64,000 nucleotides of DNA from Bacillus thuringiensis (GTDB lineage: Bacteria; Bacillota; Bacilli; Bacillales; Bacillaceae_G). Position numbers and translations under genes: made by a program. The stretch is taken from positions 2,354,501 through 2,418,500 of the forward strand of contig NZ_CP012099.1 in NCBI RefSeq assembly GCF_001182785.1, written 5' to 3'. Shown in pieces: positions 1 through 12,300 of this stretch (position 1 is its first letter; every line of letters starts with the position of its first letter). The notes beneath the pieces were generated by a model, which searched no databases, was not told the origin of the DNA, and saw nothing but the letters and a program-made list of their open reading frames with translations.

Positions 1-1
1 T

Positions 2-3000
2 CAGTTACGAAAAGAAGATAAAAAACGAGAGGTTGCTCCTCTTGTACCTATGAAAAGAGAAGAAGTTATCCCACTTTCCTATGCGCAAAAACGTCTATGG
101 TTTATTGATCAATTAATGCCAAATAGTGCTATGTACAATATTCATGCAGCGTGTCGCTTAACAGGTAAATGGTCAATTGAAGCATTGGAGGTCGGATGGA
201 ATCAATTGTTGGAGCGTCATGAATCATTAAGGACGACAATTCTAGAACAAGAGGGTGAACCTTTTCAACAGGTTCAATCTCATGTGTTCAGACATATTCC
301 TCAAACGAATCTAACAGATCTTTCTTTGGAAGATAGGGAAAGAGAAATGAAACGCCTTATTCAAAACGAGGCGGAGGAACCATTTCATTTTGGACAAGAT
401 CCTCTGATTCGAACACGAATATTGAAAGTGGACAGGGAAGAATGGGTTCTCATTTGTACGATGCATCATATTATTTCAGATGGATGGTCAATGGGAATCT
501 TACTTGAAGAATGGATGGCTTTTTATGAAGGAGCACTAACCGGAAAACCAGTGGAATTGAAGGAGTTATCTATCCAATATGCAGATTTTGTCATGTGGCA
601 GAAGGAATGGCAAAAAGAGGAGAATTTGAATCAGCACCTTCAATATTGGAAGGAAGAATTATCTGGGGAACTACCGGTTTTACAATTACCGATGGATCGT
701 CCTCGACCTGCAGTTCAAACCCATCGTGGTGCAAGTCAGTCCTTAATAGTGGCGAATTCCCTACAGGAAAAGCTCGAAGATTTAAGTTTGCAAGAAGGAT
801 GCACTTTATTTATGACATTGATGGCAGCGTATCAAAGCTTCCTTTCTCGTTATACAGGACAGGACGACATTATAGTTGGAAGCCCAATCGCTAATCGAAA
901 TGTGAAAGAGATTGAGGGATTAATAGGATTCTTTGCAAACACGTTGGTTTATCGAGCTGATTTCAGTGGGAATCCGACGTTCCAAGAACTATTGTCGCAG
1001 GTAAGAAAAAAAGCGCTAAAAGCATACGAGTATCAGGACATCCCATTTGAGAAAGTGGTAGAATTCGTAAAACCTGAAAGGAATACAAGTCATTCACCAA
1101 TATTCCAAACTATGTTTACTTTACAGAATACGAAACAAGAATTTCTTCAGCTATCTGAAAGACAAATGGAACTCATGGAAAGCCATGCTTCTGTTGCCAA
1201 ATTTGATTTGAGTTTATTTGCTTCTGAGACGGAAGAAGGATTATCACTAACCTTTGAATATAATACTGATTTGTTTAATGATACAACCATTGAACGTATG
1301 GCAAGTCATTTTAAACATTGGTTAAATCAAATTGTCTCTCATCCAAAATGTGTACTATCAGAACTGAATATGTTATCGAAAGTAGAATATAAGCAACTAC
1401 TAGAGGAATGGAATAAATCGCGTGTTATAGATATGGAAGAAAGTACGATTCATACAATGTTTGAAGAACAGGTGAAAAAAACACCAGAAGCAATTGCAGT
1501 AGTGTGCGAAGATGAAGAACTAACATATCGAGAGTTGGACGAACGCTCGAATCAGTTGGCACATTATTTACAAAAAAATGGTGTAACATGCGAATCATTA
1601 GTTGGGATTTGCGTTACACGTTCATCTGAGATGATTGTCGGTCTCTTAGGAATTATGAAGGCGGGAGGAGCATATGTCCCAATTGATCCAGCGTATCCGG
1701 AAAGTCGACTGCAGTACATTTTAGAAGATGCTCAAATAAAGGTACTGGTGACACAGGAAAAGTTACAACAAAAAATGGTTATACCTAAATTCGTCAACGT
1801 GATTTGTATTGATCGTAATCGAGCAGAAATAGAACAAGAAGTAACTACAGTATGTACGAGTGAAGTGACGGGCGATAACTTAGCCTATATTATCTATACT
1901 TCAGGTTCCACTGGAAATCCAAAGGGAGTAATGATTGAGCACAGGAATACAGTAACAATGATTCATTGGGCGCATCACACGTATTCTCGAAAGGAATTAG
2001 CGGGAGTGTTAGCTTCAACTTCGCTATCTTTTGATTTATCTGTTTTTGAAGTGTTTGTTCCCTTAACGATGGGTGGTAAGGTGATTGTCACTGAAAATGC
2101 TCTACATCTAGAGAAGTTGTCTACCAAAGGTGTGACTTTGGTTAATACTGTGCCATCGGCAGCGAAGGAACTGGTTCGAGCAAAAACAATCCCTTCTTCG
2201 GTAAAGGTGATGAATTTGGCTGGAGAACCATTGCCATATTCGCTTGTTCAAGATTTATACGAGAGAAGTACGATCGAAAAGGTGTACAACCTATATGGAC
2301 CGTCCGAAGATACTACGTATTCCACGTATATGGAATTAGAAAAGTGTGACATGCATAGGGTACCACAAATTGGTAAACCAATATTCAATACAGAAGTATA
2401 TGTACTGAGTGCCGAACAAAAAATGGTTCCAATTGGTGTAGTTGGTGAGCTATACATTGGTGGATCAGGGTTAGCGCGTGGATATTTAAACCGCCCTGAC
2501 TTAACGCAAGATCGTTTTATACCGCATCCGTTTAAAGAAGGAGAGCGAGTATACCGGACTGGAGATCTAGTAAGGTATTTACCAGATGGAAATTTGGAGT
2601 ATGTTGGACGAATCGATCATCAAGTGAAAATTCGTGGGTTCCGGATTGAACTAGGAGAAATTGAAGCGACATTACAAAGGCATACACTAGTTAACGAAGT
2701 TATTGTGATGGTGCGGGAAGATTATCCTGGCGATCCGCGTTTGATCGCCTATGTTGTAGGAGACGGGGATGCTCAAAAGTGGCGTGATTATCTCAAGGAT
2801 CAACTACCAAATTATATGATTCCAGCCTATTTTGTTGGATTAAATGCATTTCCACTCACTCCTAATGGGAAAATTGATAGGAAGGCCTTACCAGCGCCAG
2901 AGAGACAGGAGATAGCAAGTGGTTATATTGCTCCTCGTACGTCTACGGAAAAAACAATCGTTTCGATATGGCATGAAGTTTTAGGTATGGAAAACATCGG

Positions 3001-3349
3001 AATTCAAGATTCGTTTTTTGAAATTGGTGGCCATTCACTACTCGCTACGCAAGCTGTTTCCAATCTTAAAGAGGCTTTTGAAATCGAGATACCATTGCAT
3101 GATTTATTTATGTTTCATACGGTGCAGCAATTGGCAGAACAGATTGATCAATTGCTCTATAACAAAAATCAAGAAATGCAGAATGATATTAAGGAGAATG
3201 TAAGTCTTCAAGACTATATTCAAAAAGAAGCAGCAGTCAGTAATGATGAAGAATTACTAGAACTGCTTAAGCAATTAGAAGAGCTATCAGAGGAAGAAGC
3301 ACATGGGATATTCGAGAGTAATTTGATTGAGGAAGGGGTAAAAAAATGA
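2..3349 (+). CDS. krsB: Nonribosomal peptide synthetase, C-A-T module predicted for Ala (5'-truncated; probable kurstakin synthetase KrsB)
   Basis: This gene is cut by the left edge. The frame is already open at base 2, and the residues before the ATG at 50 match the linker between carrier and condensation domains seen again near 6570-6620. That ATG is therefore internal. The module holds a condensation domain with HHIISDGW near codon 140 after the ATG, an adenylation domain with core YTSGSTGNPKG near 616, and a carrier domain with GGHSLLATQ near 993. Placing the A-domain on the GrsA PheA pocket gives DLFNNALTYK, a code known for Ala (or Gly). A short acidic C-terminal tail probably docks to the next protein, whose ATG overlaps this stop by four bases (ATGA). 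Ala at this place fits residue 3 of kurstakin. The symbol krsB rests on that match and on the neighbours. Confidence 0.85.
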   Translation, partial: QLRKEDKKREVAPLVPMKREEVIPLSYAQKRLWFIDQLMPNSAMYNIHAACRLTGKWSIEALEVGWNQLLERHESLRTTILEQEGEPFQQVQSHVFRHIPQTNLTDLSLEDREREMKRLIQNEAEEPFHFGQDPLIRTRILKVDREEWVLICTMHHIISDGWSMGILLEEWMAFYEGALTGKPVELKELSIQYADFVMWQKEWQKEENLNQHLQYWKEELSGELPVLQLPMDRPRPAVQTHRGASQSLIVANSLQEKLEDLSLQEGCTLFMTLMAAYQSFLSRYTGQDDIIVGSPIANRNVKEIEGLIGFFANTLVYRADFSGNPTFQELLSQVRKKALKAYEYQDIPFEKVVEFVKPERNTSHSPIFQTMFTLQNTKQEFLQLSERQMELMESHASVAKFDLSLFASETEEGLSLTFEYNTDLFNDTTIERMASHFKHWLNQIVSHPKCVLSELNMLSKVEYKQLLEEWNKSRVIDMEESTIHTMFEEQVKKTPEAIAVVCEDEELTYRELDERSNQLAHYLQKNGVTCESLVGICVTRSSEMIVGLLGIMKAGGAYVPIDPAYPESRLQYILEDAQIKVLVTQEKLQQKMVIPKFVNVICIDRNRAEIEQEVTTVCTSEVTGDNLAYIIYTSGSTGNPKGVMIEHRNTVTMIHWAHHTYSRKELAGVLASTSLSFDLSVFEVFVPLTMGGKVIVTENALHLEKLSTKGVTLVNTVPSAAKELVRAKTIPSSVKVMNLAGEPLPYSLVQDLYERSTIEKVYNLYGPSEDTTYSTYMELEKCDMHRVPQIGKPIFNTEVYVLSAEQKMVPIGVVGELYIGGSGLARGYLNRPDLTQDRFIPHPFKEGERVYRTGDLVRYLPDGNLEYVGRIDHQVKIRGFRIELGEIEATLQRHTLVNEVIVMVREDYPGDPRLIAYVVGDGDAQKWRDYLKDQLPNYMIPAYFVGLNAFPLTPNGKIDRKALPAPERQEIASGYIAPRTSTEKTIVSIWHEVLGMENIGIQDSFFEIGGHSLLATQAVSNLKEAFEIEIPLHDLFMFHTVQQLAEQIDQLLYNKNQEMQNDIKENVSLQDYIQKEAAVSNDEELLELLKQLEELSEEEAHGIFESNLIEEGVKK

Positions 3350-6300
3350 GAAGTGATTTACTTGCAAAGCTGAGTTCACTTTCTCCTGAGAAGAGAGCAT
3401 GGCTTCAGAAGCAAATGCAAAAAAAGGAGAATAAAGAAGCACTCCCGTTGTCTTATGCGCAACAACGTTTGTGGTTTATGGACAGATTTAACCCAAACAG
3501 TTCTTTATATAATATTCCAACAGTATGGCATCTAAAAGGAAATTGGATACCTGAAGCATTAGAGAAGGGATTCAATCGACTCATTGAACGTCATGAATCA
3601 TTACGAACTGTTTTTAAAGAAGTAGGAGAACAGCCTGTGCAACAAATTCTCGAATTTCTTCCTAGAGCATTACCTGTAAGGGATTACTCTCAACTTCCTC
3701 TAAAAGTAAAAGAAAAAGAAAAAGAGGTAGATAGTTTAATTGCGAGAGAAGCGCAAGAACCATTTGATTTAATGAATGGTCCTTTAATTCGTAATCAGCT
3801 TGTTCAATTAGAGAAGGATGAATGGTTATTACTGTGTACGATGCATCATATTATTTCTGATGCTTGGTCCATTGGTATATTCATGAATGAATTACTTGCT
3901 TTCTATGAAGAAGAAATGGGTGGAAATCCTGCTAAATTAAGTTCATTATCCATTCAATATGCAGACTTTGCGAAGTGGCAAAAGGAGTGGTTGCAAGGTG
4001 ATGTGCTAAATCGTCAGCTTACGTATTGGCAGGAAGAATTATCTGGTGAGCTTCCTATCTTACAACTGCCAGTGGATCGACCTCGGCCGGTTAAGCAGAC
4101 CTACTCTGGGGCTACGCATCATGTGATTTTTCCTTATAAATTGCTCAGTCAATTGAAGGATATAAGTCGACAAGAAGGATCTACTTTATTTATGACTTTA
4201 ATGTCCGCATACCAGAGCTTTCTTGCTCGTTATACGGGACAAAAAGATATTCTAGTTGGTAGCCCGATTGCAAATCGGAACCATAAGGGAGTAGAAGGAT
4301 TAATTGGTTTCTTTGTTAATACGTTGGTTTATCGATCAGATTTGAGTGGCAACCCTACTTTTCGGGAGATTTTGAACCAAACAAAGAAAAAGGCGTTAAA
4401 AGCATACGAATATCAAGATATCCCATTTGAAAAAGTGGTAGAAGCTGTGCAACCTGAACGAAGCATGAGTCATTCCCCTATATTTCAGACCATGTTTACG
4501 CTACAGAATATAAAACAAGAACGACTAGATTTGCCTGATAGAAGTATTGAAATGGTAGAAAGTAATATGTCTATTGCTAAATTTGATTTGAGCTTAACTG
4601 CCTATGAAGTGGAAGAAGGTCTATTCGTCTCATTTGAATACAACACGGATTTATTTGATAGTAGTACCATTGCGCGTATGGCAGTACATTTTGAGAACTG
4701 GCTAAATGAAATCACGTATCATCCAGATGAATCATATACAAAGCTGTCAATGTTATCGGATACTGAGCAAAAACAACTCCTAGAAGAATGGAATGATACG
4801 GACGTAGTTTATGGTCATGATCGTATGATTCATGAGCTATTTGAGCAGCAAGTTGCACGGACACCTGATGCAGTGGCGGTAGTTTATGAGGGTGGAAAGC
4901 TAACGTATCAAGAACTGAATGAAAAATCGAATCAATTGGCACATTTTCTACAAAAACGAGGTATCGGACCTGAATCATTGGTTGGTATATGTATTGAACG
5001 TTCTCCTGATATGATTATTGGTCTCTTTGGGATTTTGAAGGCAGGTGGGGCTTATGTTCCACTGGACCCAAGTTATCCCGAAAAACGCCTAAGATATATT
5101 TTGGAGAATTCACAAATTCAAGTGCTGTTAACAAAAGAGGCACTACAGGACTGGTTACCTAAAGATATTCAAGCAATTTGTTTAGACTGGGATCAAGTGA
5201 TGATTTCTAAAGAGAGTAATTTAGCTCCGGTAAGTGGAGTAACAGCAAATAACTTAGCCTATATCATATACACTTCGGGTTCGACAGGAAATCCAAAGGG
5301 GGTAATGATTGAACATCATTCCGTTATCAATCGCCTACAGTGGATGCAGAAAAAATATCCATTGTCCGAGGAGGATACAATCCTACAAAAGACACCGTTT
5401 TCGTTCGATGTTTCTGTCTGGGAATTATTTTGGTGGTCATTTGTAGGAGCACGTGTTTGTTTACTTCCACCAGGAGGAGAGAAAGATCCTGCGGTGATTG
5501 AGGAGTATATTGAACGATACCGTGTATCCACCATACACTTTGTTCCGTCGATGTTATCTACTTTCTTAGATTATATGGAACTATATAATTCGAAAAGGGA
5601 TGTCTCGTCTTTAATTCAAGTTTTTACTAGTGGAGAAGCGTTAAACACTGAGCAGGTTCGCCGGTTTAAGGGGATCTTTTACAATGCTCAGCAAACAAAG
5701 TTAATTAACTTGTATGGTCCTACTGAAGCAACTGTGGATGTGACTTATTACGATTGTGATTTAGAAAAAGAACCAATGCTTATTCCGATTGGTCGTCCGA
5801 TTAATAATACAGAGTTGTATGTGTTAGATCAATATCAACAAGTGGTCCCGATTGGTGTGGCAGGGGAACTTTACCTTGGAGGAGTAGGATTAGCACGTGG
5901 CTACTTCAATCGACCGGATTTAACTACTGAACGTTTTATTCCGCATCCCTTTAAGGAGGGGGAACGATTATATCGAACGGGTGACTTGGTGAGATATATG
6001 AATGATCGTAACTTAGAATATATTGGAAGAATAGATAACCAAGTTAAAATTAGAGGATTCCGAATTGAATTGGGAGAAATTGAAGCAGCTTTACATGATC
6101 ACTCATCTGTAAAAGAGGCAGTCGTGTTGGTGAAGGAAAATCGACCAGGAGATAAGCAGTTAATAGCTTATGTAGTGGGTGAAGGCGATACTGGGGAGTG
6201 GCGTGAATATCTCAAGAAGCAACTGCCACATTATATGGTTCCGGCATACTTTTTCAAAATTGAAGGTATGCCACTCACTCCAAATGGTAAGGTGAATCGG

Positions 6301-9300
6301 AAAGCCTTACTGGAATTAGAAGAACAGTTCATAAGTGAAGATATTACTTCATCACGAACACCAGTGGAGGAGCTTATTGTTTCCGTTTGGAGCCAAGTGT
6401 TAGGAATAAAAAATATTAATGTTCAGGATTCCTTTTTTGAAATCGGTGGTCATTCACTACTAGCTACTCAAGTAGTTTCACGTTTACAGGGAATTTTTCA
6501 AATCGAATTACCAGTACGTGAACTATTTGAATATACAACGGTGGAGTCACTGGCAAAGCGACTAGATCAGTTACGTAAAGGAGATAAAAAACGAGAGATT
6601 CCGCCGCTAATACCAATGAAACGAGGAGAAGCTATCCCACTATCTTATGCCCAACAACGCTTATGGTTCATTGATCAATTTACACCTAATAGTGCCCTTT
6701 ACAATATGCCAATGGTATGCCGCCTTACAGGGAATTGGCTACTTGAAGCATTGGAAACGGGATGGAATCAACTAAGAGAACGTCATGAATCACTGCGGAC
6801 GGTCTTTCACGAAGTGAACGGTCAACCCGTACAGCAAATTGAACCGCATGCTTTTCAATCAATTCCGAAAACGGATTTAACTATGCTTTCTTCTGAAGAT
6901 CAAGAAGAAGAAGTTAAACGTTTAATTCAACAAGAAACAGAAGTGCCATTTGATTTAACAGAAGGTCCATTAATCAGGACAAGTATTTTGCATGTGGGAG
7001 AGGAAGAATGGATACTCCTTTGTACTCTACATCATATCATTTCAGATGGATGGTCAATGGGAATCCTACTTGAAGAATGGATGGCATTTTATGAGAAAGC
7101 AACGGATGGAAAGGTAGCGGAACTTGAACCATTACCGGTTCAATATGCTGACTTTGCTCAGTGGCAAAAAGGATGGCTAAAGGAGGAGGTGCTTGATCAA
7201 CAACTCCAATATTGGAGGGAAGAATTGTCTGGGGAGCTTCCTGTACTCCAACTTCCTATGGATCGCCCGCGTCCCGCAATACAAACTCATCACGGGTCGA
7301 CATACACTCTGGTTCTGCCAGGCACGCTACATGATAAATTGAATGAACTTAGTCGAAAAGAAGGGGCTACACTCTTCATGACGCTTTTAGCTGCATATCA
7401 AAGTTTTCTATCTCGTTATACGGGACAAGAAGATATCCTGGTCGGAAGCCCAATTGCGAATCGGAATTATAGAGAAATTGAAGGACTAATTGGATTCTTC
7501 GTTAACACGCTGGTTTATCGAGCTAATTTGAGTGGTAGACCGACATTTCAAGATGTACTGTATCAGGTTCGTCAAAAGGCATTGAAGGCGTATGAATATC
7601 AAGATATTCCATTTGAAAAAATTGTAGAAGTTGTGCAACCGGAGCGAAGTACAAGTCATTCGCCAATCTTCCAGACTATGTTCATTTTGCAAAATATGAA
7701 ACAAGAGTTTCCGGTGTTATCTAGTAGAAGTATTGAAATGATAGAAAGCCATAGTCCAATTGCAAAGTTTGATTTAAGTGTAATGGCAGTTGAGACGGAA
7801 GAGGGATTACTTTTTACTTTTGAGTACAATAAGGATTTATTCAATGCTACTACTATTGAACGGATGGCAGGACACTTTGAGAAATGGCTATATGAAGTTT
7901 CTCATCACCCACAAAATCCGTTGCATGACCTAAGCATGTTATCAGAACCCGAGCGTACTTTGTTATTAGAAACATGGAATGACACTGTAATGGAAATGTC
8001 TCATCAGGGTCTTATTTGCGACAGATTTGAGGAGCAAGTAGCAAGGCGTTCGGATGCGATTGCGGTAGTTGATCAAACAAAACAGTGGACTTATGGTGAA
8101 CTGGATACACAAGCAAATCAGTTGGCAAATGTTTTACGGCGAAAGGGAGTAGCCCCAGAGTCAGTGGTAGGAGTTTATCTTCCAAGGTCAGCTGAGCTAA
8201 TGGCGAGTTTACTAGGCATTTTAAAAGCTGGTGGAGCTTATGTTGTTTTAGATCCGTTGTATCCAAAATCAAGGTTAGAATACATGATTGAAGATGCAGG
8301 AATTCAATTTGTAGTGACGGCGGAAGGACAAGAAGGACATTTCGCACACGTCGAAATGGTGAGGTTAGAAGAACTAACGGTGGAAAGCGTAATCGCACCT
8401 ACACGTCAAATAAATCCAGAGAACTTAGCCTATATTGTTTATACCTCTGGTTCTACAGGAAAACCGAAGGGTGTCATGGTTGAAAATCGCTCATTAATGA
8501 ATATGGTTTCTTGGCATCAAGAAGTTTATCAAATTTCAGCAGAGGATCGTGCGACTCAGATTGCAGGGGTTGCTTTTGATTCGGCTGTCCAGGAGATTTG
8601 GCCGTATCTAACTGCTGGCGCAGCACTCTACTTGTCAACAGAGGAACTGAGAATTAATCCAGAAGCGCTAAGGGACTGGCTCATCGATTCACAAATAACA
8701 GTTAGTTTTGCACCTACGCCTATTCTGGAAAGACTATTGAAATTATCTTGGCCAGATAAAACGGAGCTTCGTTTTATCATTACTGGTGGGGATCAATTAA
8801 CGCAGTATCCATCTAACGATATTCCTTTTGTGGTAATTAATCAGTATGGTCCATCGGAAAATACCGTTGTTACCACAGATTGTTACGTACCTGTAGGAGT
8901 GACAACAGGTACGCCATCGATTGGTCGACCGATTGCGAATACAGAAGTTTATGTGTTAGATTCTCATCTTCAGCTAGTACCAATTGGTGTAATTGGAGAT
9001 CTCTATATTGGAGGGAAGAGCCTTGCACGTGGATATGCTAATCGTCTGGATCTTACAAAGGAAAAATTTATTCCACATCCTTTCAAGTCAGGAGAACGTC
9101 TCTATTATACAGGAGACAAAGCAAGTTATCTTTCTGATGGTAATCTCCAGTTCCATGGACGTATAGATGACCAAGTGAAAATTCGTGGTTTCCGGATTGA
9201 ATTGGGAGAAATAGAAGCTGTTTTGCAGGCGCATTCTTCTGTGAAAGAAGCTGTTGTATTGGCGCGAGAGGATAATCAAGGTGATAAGAGATTAGTAGCT

Positions 9301-12300
9301 TATGTAGTTGGTGAAGGAAGTGTCCATGAATGGCGAGAACATCTACAAACACATTTACCTAATTACATGGTTCCAACAAACTTTATTGAGATGGAATTTT
9401 TACCACTTACACCGAATGGAAAGCTTGATTTGAAGGCATTGCCTATACTTAGTGAACAATCCGCTGAAAATACTGTATACCCAAGAACTCCGCTGGAAGA
9501 ACTTATTGCTTCAGTGTGGAGTCAAGTGCTAGGAATAAGAGACATTGATGTTCAGGATTCTTTCTTTGAGCTCGGTGGTCACTCTCTACTTGCTACACAA
9601 GTGGTCTCACGCTTACAGGAAGTCTTTCAAATCAAATTGCCAGTACGTGAACTGTTCGAATATTCAACGGTCGAGGCATTATCGAAACGAATAGATCAGT
9701 TACGTAAGGGGAGCGAAAAACGAGAAATTCCACCATTGATGCCGATGGAACGAGGGGGAAATATTCCACTGTCTTATGCCCAACAGCGCTTATGGTTTAT
9801 TGATCAATTTGCACCTAATAGTGCACTTTATAATATGCCAATGGCATGCCGTCTTACAGGGAATTGGTTACCTGAGGCATTGGAGTTGGGATGGAATCAG
9901 TTGATAGAGCGTCATGAATCTTTGCGGACTGTATTTTATGAAGAGGATGGCCATCCTATGCAGCGGATTCAACCGTACGTTTTCCGTCCGCTTCTGCAAA
10001 TGGACTTAACTAAGCTTTCATTAGAGGAGCGAGAAAGAAAGTTGGAGCAATGGATTCAAACTGAAGTCGAATCTCCATTTGATTTAGAAAAAGGGCCATT
10101 GTTCCGTGGGAAACTCATAAGAATTTCAGAAGAAGAATGGGTTCTTCTATGTAATATGCATCATATTATCTCAGATGGATGGTCGATGGAAATCTTACTT
10201 CAAGAATGGATGGCATTTTATGAGAATGCGATTGGTGAAAAACAAGCAGAGCTGGAACCACTACCAGTTCAATATGCCGATTTTGCTCAGTGGCAAAGAG
10301 AATGGTTGAAAGATGAAGTACTATATCAACAACTTGCGTATTGGAAGGAAGAATTATCCGGTGAGTTACCAGTCTTAATGTTGCCAATGGATCGTCCGCG
10401 TCCGCCAGTGCAAACCCACCATGGATTAACTCATAATGTTTTGTTATCGCGCTCATTACTGGATAAATTAAACGAACTAAGTCGTCAAGAAGGGGCCACA
10501 CTTTTCATGACCTTATTGGCATCGTATCAAAGTTTCCTTGCTCGTTATACGGGACAAACGGATATTATTGTTGGCAGCCCAATTGCAAATCGAAATTATC
10601 GAGAAATTGAAGGGCTGATTGGTTTCTTTGTCAATACATTGGTTTATCGAGCTGATTTAAGTAATGCACCGGCATTTCAAGAGTTGTTGTCTCAAGTGAG
10701 GATAAAAGCATTGAAGGCGTATGAGTATCAAGATGTTCCGTTTGAGAAAATTGTAGAGGTTATCCAACCTGAACGAAATACAAGCCATTCTCCGATTTTC
10801 CAAACCATGTTTACTTTGCAAAATACGGGACAGAAGCTACCAGAACTACATGGAAGAAATATAGAAGTAATGGAAAGTAATGCTCCTATCGCTAAGTTTG
10901 ATTTAAGTTTAACTGCTGCAGAAGTGGAAGAGGGTTTATTACTTACTTTTGTTTATAGAACTGATTTATTTGACAGCTTAACTATTGAATCCATGGCTGA
11001 ACATTTTGGGAACTGGTTGAATGTAATCGTGGAGAATCCTGATAAATCATTAGCTAAGTTGCCTATATTGTCAGGATTACAGCAAAAACAGTTGGAGGAG
11101 TGGAATAATGATGCTGTAGCATATCCACAGGAAAGTACGATTCATCAGCTGTTTAAAGAGCAAGTAAATCGTACACCTGATGCGGTAGCAGTGGTAGATG
11201 AAAAACAGAAGTTAACGTATCGAGAGCTGAATGAAAAAGCTAATCAATTGGCCCACTATCTTCAGCAATGCGGGATTGGGAATGAATCATTGGTTGGACT
11301 TTGCTTTGAGCGTTCAGTTGAGATGATTGTTAGTATTATGGGGATTTGGAAGGCTGGAGCAGCCTATGTTCCATTAGACCCATCATATCCAGAAAGTCGT
11401 CTACGATATATTTTGGAGGACACTGGAATTCAAGTATTAGTTACGAACGAGTCATTGGAAGACTGGATACCTAAAGAAATCAAGATAGTTTGTCTAGATA
11501 GGGATCAAGCAATGATTTCACAAGAAAGCATTCTTTCACCAAAATGTGAAGTAACAGGAGAAAACTTAGCGTATGTTATCTATACTTCAGGATCAACGGG
11601 GAATCCAAAGGGTGTCTTGATACAGCATCATTCTGTACTAAACTTGTCGCATGGTTTACAAAAAGAGGTTTTCGAACATGAGATACCATCTAACATGCAT
11701 GTCGGTTTAAACGCGTCAATTGCCTTTGATGCATCTATCCAGCAATTACAAATGCTGCTTTATGGTTCAAGTTTGTATATTATTCCGAATGAAGTACGAA
11801 GTGATCCGGAGCAGTTTGTAGCTTATATTAGGGAGAACAAGTTAGAAATCTTTGATATAACACCTTCATTGCTTCAATTACTTATAGATGCCGGATTGTT
11901 AGAAACGTGCGATGGCGTTCATGTTCCAAGTAAGGTACTGGTTGGTGGTGAAGCAATTATGCCGTCATTATGGGAACAGCTAGTAGAGACTGATAAAATA
12001 CAGTTTTATAATGTATATGGTCCTACAGAATGTACGGTTGATGCAACATGCTATCATATCAAAAAAGATAGTAAGAGAGTAACAATTGGGCGTCCATTGC
12101 CTAACGTCCAAACTTATGTATTAGATAGTAATAGGTTGCCAGTTCCAGTTGGTGTGATGGGGGAACTTTATATCGGAGGAGTAGGTCTAGCAAAGGGGTA
12201 CTTGAATCGTCCAGAGTTAACATCCGAACGATTTATTTCTCATCCATTCAAAGAAGGCGAGAGGTTATATAGAACAGGCGATCTTGTGAGATATCTTCCT

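Noticed and set aside
50..52. ATG at 50 as the true start of the first synthetase gene
   Set aside because: The frame is open to the window edge, and the residues before it match the carrier-condensation linker seen inside the next protein, so the gene begins outside the window.
595..894. Many 60-130 codon frames inside the synthetase, PBP and leucine-operon genes, on both strands
   Set aside because: They lie wholly within clear genes in other frames and have no motifs of their own.
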